This document shows positions 1 to 6,662 of a stretch of 32,849 bases of DNA, in pieces. The stretch lies in assembly GCA_964570285.1 (NCBI GenBank), contig CAZMXP010000055.1:1-32849 (forward strand), read 5' to 3'. Each line of letters opens with the position of its first letter. The stretch's first letter is position 1. This stretch comes from CAZMXP01 sp964570285. GTDB taxonomy: Bacteria; Planctomycetota; PLA2. The notes beneath the pieces are model-generated. The model searched no databases. It saw only the letters and a list, made by a program, of their open reading frames with translations, and was not told where the DNA came from. A program made the position numbers and the translations under genes.

Positions 1-51
1 CGGCTTGTCCTCGCTCGCCCTTGGTCCGACGGCGGGGTTTTCAGACAGGCC

Positions 52-1362
52 CTAGTCGAGCGGACGCCCGCGCCAGTCGAAGGTCGTGTAGGGCTTCTCC
101 TCTTCGGTCGGAGGATCCTCGGCGTGCTGGGGAAGGCGGCGCAGGAGACCCCCTTGGGCGTACGGGTCGCCCTCCGCGGCCGCCTCCTCGGCGGGCGGCT
201 CGATCCCCCCCGCGGCCCCCCCGACCTCGGCGCTCGCGGGCGGCGCGGAGTCCACCTCGGGCTTCTCCGGCGACACGACGTCGGCGATGTCCATCACCTC
301 GATGGGATCGTCCGCCTTCGCATCCCACTGGAAGTGGGTCTGCTCGCGTCGCGGCGGCGCCGCCGGTGCGGGAGGCGGATAGTCCACGGCCTCCGCCGGC
401 ACGGGAACCTCGCCGTGGTTCTCCACCTCGTATTCGGAGGGGTCCTCGGCCGCGGGCGGGGCCGGTCTCTGCACGGGCTCGACCGGGACCTCCGCGAGAT
501 CCATCACCTCGAGGTCGCCGCTGGGGGCGAGCATCTCGCTCACGTCCCTCAGCCCGCGCAGGATCGCCGCCTCCTCCGTGTCCGGCGCGGGCGGGGGCAC
601 CTGCTCCACCTCCTCGCCGATGCTGGGACGCTCCTCGTCCGCCGAGTCGGTCTCCTGGGGCACCTCCACGACGGTCACCACCTTGGAGCGTTCGATCTCC
701 TCCATCGCCTGCGTCACCGCCAGCGTTCTCTCGTCGGCGCTGGGATCCCCGTCGTCCGGCAGCGTCGGCGGCGCGCTCGCGCGCCGGCGCGGCGCCTCGG
801 CGAAGCCGAGCCCGAGCCCGGGCGACGAGACCGGAGGGGCGAGTCCCGCGGTGGCCGTGGCCGCCTCGCGGAAGGCCACCCAGAGCCCCTGGCTCGAGAG
901 GTGGATGCCGAGCATCATGATCAGCAGCAGCACCGGGAAGCCGACGCCGGCGCCGAAGGTGTTGCCGAGTGCGCGGCCCACGAGCAGGCCCAGGTCGCCC
1001 GCCGTGCCCAGCCGCGCGATGCCGAGCGCGCCCGAGACGCCGAGCGCCACCATGAAGGCGGCGAAGAGGCGGCCCCCGAGCGGCGCGACCTTCGCGATGC
1101 GCTCGCCGCGGAAGTAGATCAACCCCGACCAGAGCATCACGATCCCGTAGAGCGCGAGGATGCCCGCGCCGAGCAGGCCGCCGAGCAGCGCGACGAGGCC
1201 GAAGACCGGATTCCGCGCCTCCCCGTCCACGTAGGCCCCCTCACCCGCAAGCAGGGTCAGCACGCAGAGCACGAGCGTGATGCCGAGCACCAGGAGCGCC
1301 ACCTTCTCGTTGGGCGTCAGCGCGCGCCCGCCCGGACCCTTGATCGGCAGAAACGTCCGCAT
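52..1362 (-). CDS. FtsK-4TM-like membrane protein with acidic, proline-rich tail, no motor domain
   Basis: The protein is 436 residues. The first ~170 residues hold about four hydrophobic segments, beginning after the motif TPNEKVALLVLG and ending near PVLLLIMMLGIHLSS. Their spacing and the intervening glycine-rich loops resemble the N-terminal 4TM membrane domain of FtsK/SpoIIIE DNA translocases. The remaining ~260 residues are low-complexity, rich in Glu, Asp, Pro and Ala, like the FtsK linker. No Walker A/B motor or gamma domain follows; the frame stops at 52. The start at 1362 is supported by GGAGG five bases upstream. It lies downstream of coaB in the same direction, with a terminator-like hairpin between them. 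It could be one half of a split FtsK whose motor lies beyond the window, or an independent membrane anchor. The FtsK relation is by eye only. Confidence 0.7.
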   Translation of the reverse strand: MRTFLPIKGPGGRALTPNEKVALLVLGITLVLCVLTLLAGEGAYVDGEARNPVFGLVALLGGLLGAGILALYGIVMLWSGLIYFRGERIAKVAPLGGRLFAAFMVALGVSGALGIARLGTAGDLGLLVGRALGNTFGAGVGFPVLLLIMMLGIHLSSQGLWVAFREAATATAGLAPPVSSPGLGLGFAEAPRRRASAPPTLPDDGDPSADERTLAVTQAMEEIERSKVVTVVEVPQETDSADEERPSIGEEVEQVPPPAPDTEEAAILRGLRDVSEMLAPSGDLEVMDLAEVPVEPVQRPAPPAAEDPSEYEVENHGEVPVPAEAVDYPPPAPAAPPRREQTHFQWDAKADDPIEVMDIADVVSPEKPEVDSAPPASAEVGGAAGGIEPPAEEAAAEGDPYAQGGLLRRLPQHAEDPPTEEEKPYTTFDWRGRPLD

Positions 1363-1373
1363 CTCGTCCTCCG

Positions 1374-1399
1374 AAAAACCCACCAGGAAGTGGGCTTTT
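1374..1399 (-). terminator. Intrinsic terminator-like hairpin next to a ribosome binding site
   Basis: On the minus strand a 10-base-pair stem (AAAAGCCCAC with GTGGGTTTTT, one G-U pair) encloses a 6-base loop, and the distal arm ends in a run of five T. It sits between the coaB stop and the start of the membrane protein. The GGAGG of the latter (1368-1372) follows almost at once. It may end the coaC-coaB transcript, or act as an attenuator or leader hairpin for the downstream gene. Confidence 0.6.
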
Positions 1400-1493
1400 G
1401 ATAATAGGGATACAAGATATCGCACCGGGGGGAGCAGGACAAGGGTCCACTTGCCCGCGCGGCGGGGGAGAGGTGCGGTGGGGGCGCGGGGGC

Positions 1494-2126
1494 TCAGGCC
1501 GGAGGCGGCAGCAGTTCGTCGAGGAGGCGGCGGGCGAGGTCGGGCTTCGAGAGAACGCCGAGATCGACCCAGGCGCGCGACGGGAGGAGCATCCGGTAGC
1601 GCGCCTCCGCGGCGCCGAGCGCCTCGGGCGAGTTCAGCACGCAGAGCGTCGCGTTCTTGGCGGCGAGCTTCCGCTGTGCCTCCTCGACGCCGGCCTCGGT
1701 TTCCAGCGCGAAGATCGCCATCGGCCTCTCTCCCCGCAACGCCCCGATCGCGGCCGCGATGTCCGGGTTCTCGACAAGCTCCAGCGTCCGCGCCCCGCCC
1801 TTCTTCTTCAGCTTTCGCGTCGCCGGCGCGGCGACGCGAAAGTCCGATACCGCCGCCGCGCAGACGATCGCGGAGGCGCGGGGCAGCAGGGCCAGCGACG
1901 CGGCGAGCATCTCCCGCGCCGTCTCGACGCGGGTGACGAGGGCCGCCTCCGGCGGACTCCCCTCCACCGGCCCGAGCACCAGATCGACCTCCCACCCGCG
2001 CGCGAGCGCCTGCTGCGCGATCGCAAGGCCCATCCTGCCGGTCGAGCGGTTCGAGAGGAACCGGACGGGATCGATGGGTTCGCGCGTCGGTCCCGCCGTC
2101 AACAGCAGCCGCGCCGCCGCCGCCAT
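1494..2126 (-). CDS. coaB: Phosphopantothenate--cysteine ligase (stand-alone CoaB)
   Basis: This 210-residue protein corresponds to the C-terminal half of bifunctional CoaBC. It condenses 4'-phosphopantothenate with cysteine in coenzyme A synthesis. The family signatures LLLTAGPTREPIDPVRFLSN and RSTGRMG lie at the N-terminus, with AAAVSDFRVA and a lysine-rich KLKKKGG in the middle, as in CoaB. In most bacteria the domain is fused behind CoaC; here it is a separate gene 112 bases downstream of coaC and in another frame. The ATG at 2126 is preceded by a G-rich stretch rather than a clear Shine-Dalgarno, but it starts where the CoaB fold should start. The two genes presumably form one transcript. 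Confidence 0.9.
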   Translation of the reverse strand: MAAAARLLLTAGPTREPIDPVRFLSNRSTGRMGLAIAQQALARGWEVDLVLGPVEGSPPEAALVTRVETAREMLAASLALLPRASAIVCAAAVSDFRVAAPATRKLKKKGGARTLELVENPDIAAAIGALRGERPMAIFALETEAGVEEAQRKLAAKNATLCVLNSPEALGAAEARYRMLLPSRAWVDLGVLSKPDLARRLLDELLPPPA

Positions 2127-2238
2127 CGTCCACCCCCCCGCCCGAACGGCCCCAACGCCGCACGTCCATCCGGCGCAACCGGCGTCCTCCTAGTCGGCAA
2201 GGTCACGTCGGCCGGCATCTCCCCCGCCCTCCTCCACC

Positions 2239-2796
2239 TCACCCCGGCGGGCCTTTTCCGAGCAGCTCCCGCGCGGCCGCGAGGATCTTCTCGACCGCGG
2301 CGAGCCTTCCCATGCCGACGTCGCCGCAGGCGAGCACGCCCTCCTCCGGGGGCACGATGCCCACCCCGCGCGCATGCAGCCGCGCCAGGTTCTCGCGCAC
2401 GGTGACGTGCTCCCACATGCGCACGTTCATCGCCGGCGCGATCAGCACCGGGCAGGTCACCGAGAGGTAGGTCGTGCCGACGATGTCGTCGGCGATGCCG
2501 TGGGCCATCTTCGCGATCGCGTTCGCCGTCGCGGGGGCGACGAGAAAGAGGTCCGCGACATCGCCGAGGGCCAGGTGCTCCGGCCGGTCGGCAAACGCGC
2601 CGATGTTGTCGTCGGTGATGACGGGCCGCTTCGTCAGCGTCGTGAAGGTCAGTTCGCCGACGAACTCCCGCGCCCAGCGCGTCATGACGACGCGCGTGTC
2701 GATCCCCTCCTTCGCGAAGGCGGAGCAGAGGTCGGCGGCGCGATAGGCGGCGATCGACCCGGTGACGCCGAGCACGACGGTTTTCGACACGGCCAC
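2239..2796 (-). CDS. coaC: Phosphopantothenoylcysteine decarboxylase (stand-alone CoaC)
   Basis: This 185-residue flavoprotein decarboxylates 4'-phosphopantothenoylcysteine to 4'-phosphopantetheine using FMN. The N-terminal motif VVLGVTGSIAAYRAADL is the flavin-binding start of the HFCD family. The expected active-site elements are visible: His74 (RPEH), the PAMN motif ending at Asn124, and Cys157 in ACGDVGMGR, nearly the same numbering as the CoaC half of E. coli CoaBC. The protein ends where the linker to CoaB would begin. It is divergent from the methyltransferase at 2828, with only 31 bases between the two starts, so promoter elements must overlap one or both coding starts. Confidence 0.93.
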   Translation of the reverse strand: MAVSKTVVLGVTGSIAAYRAADLCSAFAKEGIDTRVVMTRWAREFVGELTFTTLTKRPVITDDNIGAFADRPEHLALGDVADLFLVAPATANAIAKMAHGIADDIVGTTYLSVTCPVLIAPAMNVRMWEHVTVRENLARLHARGVGIVPPEEGVLACGDVGMGRLAAVEKILAAARELLGKGPPG

Positions 2797-2827
2797 ATCC
2801 TACCCGCAGTGCTAGGGTGGGTGTCCC

Positions 2828-3589
2828 ATGGCACGCGCGCGGCCCGAGGACTACTACGCCCGGCGCTCGACGGTGGAGGAGTATCTCGCGTTCCACTTCC
2901 CCGATGGCGATCCGCTGCTTCCGCTGCTCGGCCCCCGCACCCCCCCGATTTCGGAGCGCTACCCGAAGGCCGTGCGGCGCCTCTGGGATCCCCGGCCCCG
3001 CGGGTGCGCCCTCGACCTCGGCTGCGCGGTGGGGGGGACGACCTTCGACCTCGCGCCCGACTTCGCGTGGGCGATCGGCCTCGACCGCTCCGCCCCGCTC
3101 GTGCGGGAAGCGGTGGGGGTCCGGGGGAGCGGCCGCGCGCGCTACCGCGCCGCCGTCGAGGGGGAGATCGAGCGCGAGTGCGACGTGGCCGTCGACGCGC
3201 GCGCCAACGCGCGCTTCCTCGTCGGCGACGCGCTCGCGCTGCCGTTCCGCGACGGCGCCTTCGCGACGGTGCTCGCGCTCAATCTCGTGGATCGCGTGCC
3301 CGATCCGGCGCGGGCGCTCGACGAGGCGGGCCGCGTCGTCGCGGCGGGGGGGCAACTCATCGTCGGCTCGCCCTTCACATGGACGGAGCAGTTCACCCCG
3401 AAGGCGCGCTGGCTGGGCGGTCTCCGTCGCGACGGCGAGCCCGCCCGCGGCGCCGCGGCGATCCGCGCGCGGCTCGCGCCGCGCTTCCGGTGGGAGGGAG
3501 AGGTGGAACTCCCGTTCTTCCTGCCGCATCATGCGCGGTCGGGGCAACTCGGCAGCGTCTCGGTACAAACTTTCCGGAGAATGACATGA
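2828..3589 (+). CDS. SAM-dependent methyltransferase resembling the OvoA C-terminal (mercaptohistidine N-methyltransferase) domain
   Basis: This 253-residue class I methyltransferase has motif I as DLGCAVGG (residues 63-70). The opening DYYARRSTVEEYLAFHF, the segments LNLVDRVPDPARAL and SPFTWTEQFTPKARWLGG, and the tail around SVQTFRRM match, from memory, the putative 4-mercaptohistidine N1-methyltransferase family. That family is the C-terminal domain of OvoA and its stand-alone relatives, which make the last step of ovothiol synthesis. No OvoA sulfoxide synthase (FGE-sulfatase plus DinB domains) or OvoB lyase is visible in the window, so ovothiol synthesis is inferred, not shown. Its stop overlaps the next start as ATGA, indicating translational coupling. 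A generic methyltransferase with another thiol-imidazole substrate is the main alternative. Confidence 0.8.
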   Translation: MARARPEDYYARRSTVEEYLAFHFPDGDPLLPLLGPRTPPISERYPKAVRRLWDPRPRGCALDLGCAVGGTTFDLAPDFAWAIGLDRSAPLVREAVGVRGSGRARYRAAVEGEIERECDVAVDARANARFLVGDALALPFRDGAFATVLALNLVDRVPDPARALDEAGRVVAAGGQLIVGSPFTWTEQFTPKARWLGGLRRDGEPARGAAAIRARLAPRFRWEGEVELPFFLPHHARSGQLGSVSVQTFRRMT

Positions 3590-4755
3590 ATCGGTTGACG
3601 GAGCGGCGCGGGAGAGGAACCGCGGACCTGACGTTTCCCCCCTTCGATCTGGTGCGGCTGCTGACGACGGTCTTCCGCCTCGAGGGCGGCGAGAGCTTCG
3701 GCGTCTTCACCGACCTGCCCGATCCGCGGCTCGTCGACGGGCTCGCCTACCGCGCGCGGGCGGGTCTCGTGCCGCAGAAGCACGCCTACGAGACCCTCTA
3801 CCGCGGCCTCGTCGAGCGCGGCGCGCAACTCGGCAGCGCGGGGGCGGCGTTCTACGCCTACGAGGAGACCGGCGGCAGCAACCTCGACCTTCCGGCGACC
3901 GTGCGCACGCCGGAGGGGGAGACGCTCGACCTGCGCGCGGCGCTCGCGCGCCACGCGATCGTGCTGTTCATGGGGCGCTGGTCGGCCACGGCGCCGTTGA
4001 CGGCGCTCGCGAAGGCGATGGGGTTTCGGGGCGCGACGATGCACGGGACCAACGACCTCGTGCTCGCGACGGGCCTCGCCGTGGACTACGAACAGGTCTC
4101 CGCGAGGGCGGAGCGGCTGCGCCTCGCGCTGACGCGTGCGGACTCGATGCGGCTCGACTGGACCGTCGGCGGCTACCGGGTCTCGCTGCGCCTCGATCTC
4201 GGGGCGCAGGAGGCGCAGAAGAGCCACGGCCTCGTGCGCGCGAAGGGGGAGATCGCGAACCTGCCCGCCGGCGAGGTCTACTACGTGCCGACCGGGGGCG
4301 AGGGGTTCCTGCCGCGGAAGTTCGAGGACGAGGCGGGCACGGTCGCCATCTTCGAGGTGAAGGCGCGCGGACTGACCGGCACCTACCACCTCGTGAAGGG
4401 GGATCGCGCCGTCGCCGAGGAGCAGGTGCGCGTGCTGCGCGAGGATCCGAACGCGGGGCAGCTCACCGAGCTCGGCCTCGGCACGCAGTCCCTGCCGTGG
4501 GCGCACACCGACATCCAGGACGAGAAGATCCTCGGCACCGCGCACGTCGCGACCGGCCGCAGCGACCATCTCGGCGGCGACATCGACAGCAGTTCCTTCC
4601 GCGACCGGCGCAACGCGACCCACAACGACATCCTCTACACCCCCGAGAAGACCCCGGAAGTGGTGCTGCGCACGGTGACGATGGAGCGCGGGGGCGTGCA
4701 GACGCTCCTGATCGAGGACTACGCCCCTAGTCCGTTCCTGCAGCCGCTTCTCTAG
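3586..4755 (+). CDS. M29 aminopeptidase / NicX-like metalloenzyme
   Basis: The protein is 389 residues with no signal peptide. The C-terminal half carries the pattern of metal ligands seen in the thermophilic aminopeptidase (M29) and NicX dioxygenase superfamily: the Glu in NLPAGEVYYVP, Glu and His in DEKILGTAHVATG, then GG and the His-Asp pair in THNDILYTP. These would bind one or two divalent metals. Members are either aminopeptidases or ring-cleaving dioxygenases, and the sequence alone does not decide which. The start codon lies inside the stop of the methyltransferase (ATGA), so the two products probably act on the same small molecule or peptide. Its 3' end overlaps the convergent FG-GAP gene by 29 bases. 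Confidence 0.72.
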   Translation: MNRLTERRGRGTADLTFPPFDLVRLLTTVFRLEGGESFGVFTDLPDPRLVDGLAYRARAGLVPQKHAYETLYRGLVERGAQLGSAGAAFYAYEETGGSNLDLPATVRTPEGETLDLRAALARHAIVLFMGRWSATAPLTALAKAMGFRGATMHGTNDLVLATGLAVDYEQVSARAERLRLALTRADSMRLDWTVGGYRVSLRLDLGAQEAQKSHGLVRAKGEIANLPAGEVYYVPTGGEGFLPRKFEDEAGTVAIFEVKARGLTGTYHLVKGDRAVAEEQVRVLREDPNAGQLTELGLGTQSLPWAHTDIQDEKILGTAHVATGRSDHLGGDIDSSSFRDRRNATHNDILYTPEKTPEVVLRTVTMERGGVQTLLIEDYAPSPFLQPLL

Positions 4756-5809
4756 GTTCGGCGCCTCCGGCGCGCCGAACCAGCCAGACCCAGCCGTGCA
4801 TCTCGGGGCGGCGGTTCTCCTTCGTGTAGGCGCCCGAGTTGTAGTCGCCGACGAGCAGGTCGAGGTCGCCGTCGCCGTCATGGTCCGCGACCGCGACCTG
4901 CGTGCGCTGCCCAGGGGCAGAGGGCTCGGAGAGCTCCCCGGCCGGGTTCGCCGCGAGCAGGAAGGCCGCCTTGGCGAAGGCGGGTGCATGCTTCTTGCCG
5001 ACATTCCGGAACCAGACGACGCCCCCGTTGCCGGTGCCGCTGAGGATGTCGGGAAGCCCGTCGCCGTCCCAGTCGGCGATCGTCGGGATCGCGTGGCCTC
5101 CCGGCACGGCCAGCGCACCGTCGGCTCCCTCCAGTTTCACGCTCTCCGTCGCGAACGCCGGCTTCGAGCGGGTCCCCTCGTTGAGGCGCAGGAAGAGCGC
5201 GCCGCCGTTCGACCCGAGGATCAGGTCGAGGTCCCCGTCGCCCTCCCAGTCCAGAGCCGCCGCGCCGATGCCGAGTTCGGCCGCGAACCTGCTCGTCGCG
5301 ACCCCGGTCCACTTCTTCGCCTCGTAGTCCCAGTACTGGCCCAGCCGGAGGATGTCGCCCTTCTTGTCGAGCAGCTTCTCCGGTGCCGCGAATCCGCCCT
5401 CGGCGTCGCCGCGCAGCAGGTAGATGCCCCCCTCGAAGCAGCCGGTGAAGAGGTCGTCGATCCCGTCCCCGCTCAGGTCCGCCAACTGCGGACTCAGGCC
5501 GATGCATCACCAGTTGGGGATCTTCGCGGCCTCGCCGTTCACCTGCAAGAGCCCCTTGTCCTCGTAGACCGGCGCCTCCCGCGTGCCGCGGTTGAGGTAG
5601 ACCTGGAAGTGGCCCATGAAATTCCCGACGACGAGGTCGGGCCTGCCGTCGCGGTCGAGGTCCATCACCGACGGCCCGCTGTGCGCGATGTACTTGCCGC
5701 TGTCGATGTAGGCGTCCCCGGCCTTCAGCCGCACCGGCGGTTCGAGTTCCGCCGCGGGCGCGGCGAACGCCACCGCCGTGAACGCGAGTGCGAAGAGAGC
5801 AAACCTCAT
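4727..5809 (-). CDS. Secreted FG-GAP/VCBS repeat protein, probable selenoprotein (in-frame TGA at 5507-5509)
   Basis: The gene reads through one in-frame TGA (codon 101) to give 360 residues. An N-terminal signal peptide (MRFALFALAFTAVAFAAPAA) follows GGAGG seven bases upstream of the ATG. The mature part has calcium-binding-type FG-GAP blades: DLDRDGRPDLVVG before the TGA; DLSGDGIDDLFTG, DWEGDGDLDLILG, DWDGDGLPDILSG and DHDGDGDLDLLVG after it. The TGA lies between Trp and Cys (W-U-C-I-G-L-S-P-Q). Both halves are intact and in the same frame, which argues against decay. Function is unknown; an extracytoplasmic beta-propeller with a Sec-Cys pair is the inference. The alternative is a recent nonsense mutation or sequencing error replacing a sense codon. 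Confidence 0.75.
5477..5493 (-). promoter_or_regulatory. Candidate bacterial SECIS element
   Basis: On the minus strand a perfect 6-base-pair stem (GTCCGC with GCGGAC) closes a 5-base loop, AGTTG. The loop begins 19 bases after the in-frame TGA of the FG-GAP gene. This meets the usual description of bacterial SECIS elements: an apical hairpin roughly 16-37 bases downstream of UGA with a G among the first two loop bases. Both hairpin arms lie inside the coding region, as expected in bacteria. Confidence 0.6.
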
Positions 5810-5950
5810 GGGGCAACCTCCCCGGGGCGAGAGGCCCCGGACCCCCCATGCTAATCAAATTCTTCCCGCGCGTGGGGCGACAGGCCCTCCCCCAGCGCGG
5901 CGTGGCGCCGCAACCCAACGAGCGCAGGCCGCCGCACCGGTCATCCTGAA

Positions 5951-6197
5951 GCGGGGGCCCCTTCGTGCCTTCGCGCCTCCGTGGTTTTCGTTCTCCCCGC
6001 TCGAACTCAGCGACTCGCCGGGATCCGCGCGCGCGGCGAGGACTCTGCGGGCATGGAGTACGAGCGATCAGGGACGAGGGGATCGGATTTGACAAGGAAC
6101 CCAGGAAGGGAGGAACCCATGAGAGGAAAGGGGAGCATCCCGGGACCCGGATGGATCGAAGGCGCCCTCTCCTCGCTTCCTAGGTTCCTGGGTTCCT
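5951..6197 (+). repeat. Direct repeat, copy 1 (247 bp)
   Basis: From 5977 to 6197 this matches 6320-6540 with two mismatches that I can see (at 6007 and 6192). The preceding 26 bases are also related but more diverged. The unit contains an imperfect inverted repeat: 6094-6114 pairs with 6170-6190 at 18 of 21 positions. It begins with the short motif series CTTCGTG-CCTTCGCG-CCTCCGTGG. Confidence 0.92.
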
Positions 6198-6293
6198 TCT
6201 TCCAACCTCACGACGAAGGCTGTGGTCCACCGCACCCAGAAGGGCGCGCGCCGCTACATCCTCGCGCGTTTCCGACAACGCGCGCACCGGATC

Positions 6294-6540
6294 GCGGGGG
6301 CTCCTTCGCGTCTTCGTGTCTCCGTGGTTTTCGTTCTCCCCGCTCGAATTCAGCGACTCGCCGGGATCCGCGCGCGCGGCGAGGACTCTGCGGGCATGGA
6401 GTACGAGCGATCAGGGACGAGGGGATCGGATTTGACAAGGAACCCAGGAAGGGAGGAACCCATGAGAGGAAAGGGGAGCATCCCGGGACCCGGATGGATC
6501 GAAGGCGCCCTCTCCTCGCTTCCTAGGTTCCTGGCTTCCT
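6294..6540 (+). repeat. Direct repeat, copy 2 (247 bp)
   Basis: This is the second copy, offset by exactly 343 bases from copy 1 and in the same orientation. The internal inverted repeat falls at 6437-6457 and 6513-6533. The flank after each copy also shares ACGAAGGCTGTGGT (near 6213 and 6555), so the ancestral duplicated unit was probably longer than 247 bp. Confidence 0.92.
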
Positions 6541-6662
6541 CATCGCATCCTTCAAGACGAAGGCTGTGGTTGACCGTGAAACGCGCGCGCGGCAACGTCC
6601 TCGCGAGCCTCCGAGCGCACTCGCCCCTGAGACACCCTTCGAGATTCGGACCCCCTCGTGGC

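Larger units (their letters stand above)
5810..6662. other. 853-bp gene-free region carrying long direct repeats
   Basis: No reading frame here looks like a protein: the frames are short and rich in Arg, Pro and Gly, and both repeat copies give the same nonsense peptides. The region lies between the start of the FG-GAP gene and the end of the large membrane protein, so it must hold the FG-GAP promoter and any terminator of the aroF-gmk operon. Most of it is occupied by the two repeat copies described separately. Confidence 0.8.

Noticed and set aside
2127..2238. A strong AGGAGG followed by TTG upstream of coaB, suggesting a frameshifted CoaBC fusion
   Set aside because: CoaB has a good N-terminus of its own at 2126, and the upstream frame encodes Arg/Gly-rich sequence without CoaB or CoaC likeness. 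An error in the nearby G-run cannot be fully excluded.
2099..3568. Minus-strand frame across coaC and the methyltransferase
   Set aside because: Composition is Arg/Gly/Pro-rich without motifs, and both real genes are identified in other frames.
5976..6526. Short open frames inside the direct repeats as possible small proteins
   Set aside because: They exist only because the repeat is duplicated, have no ribosome binding site logic, and their composition is not protein-like.
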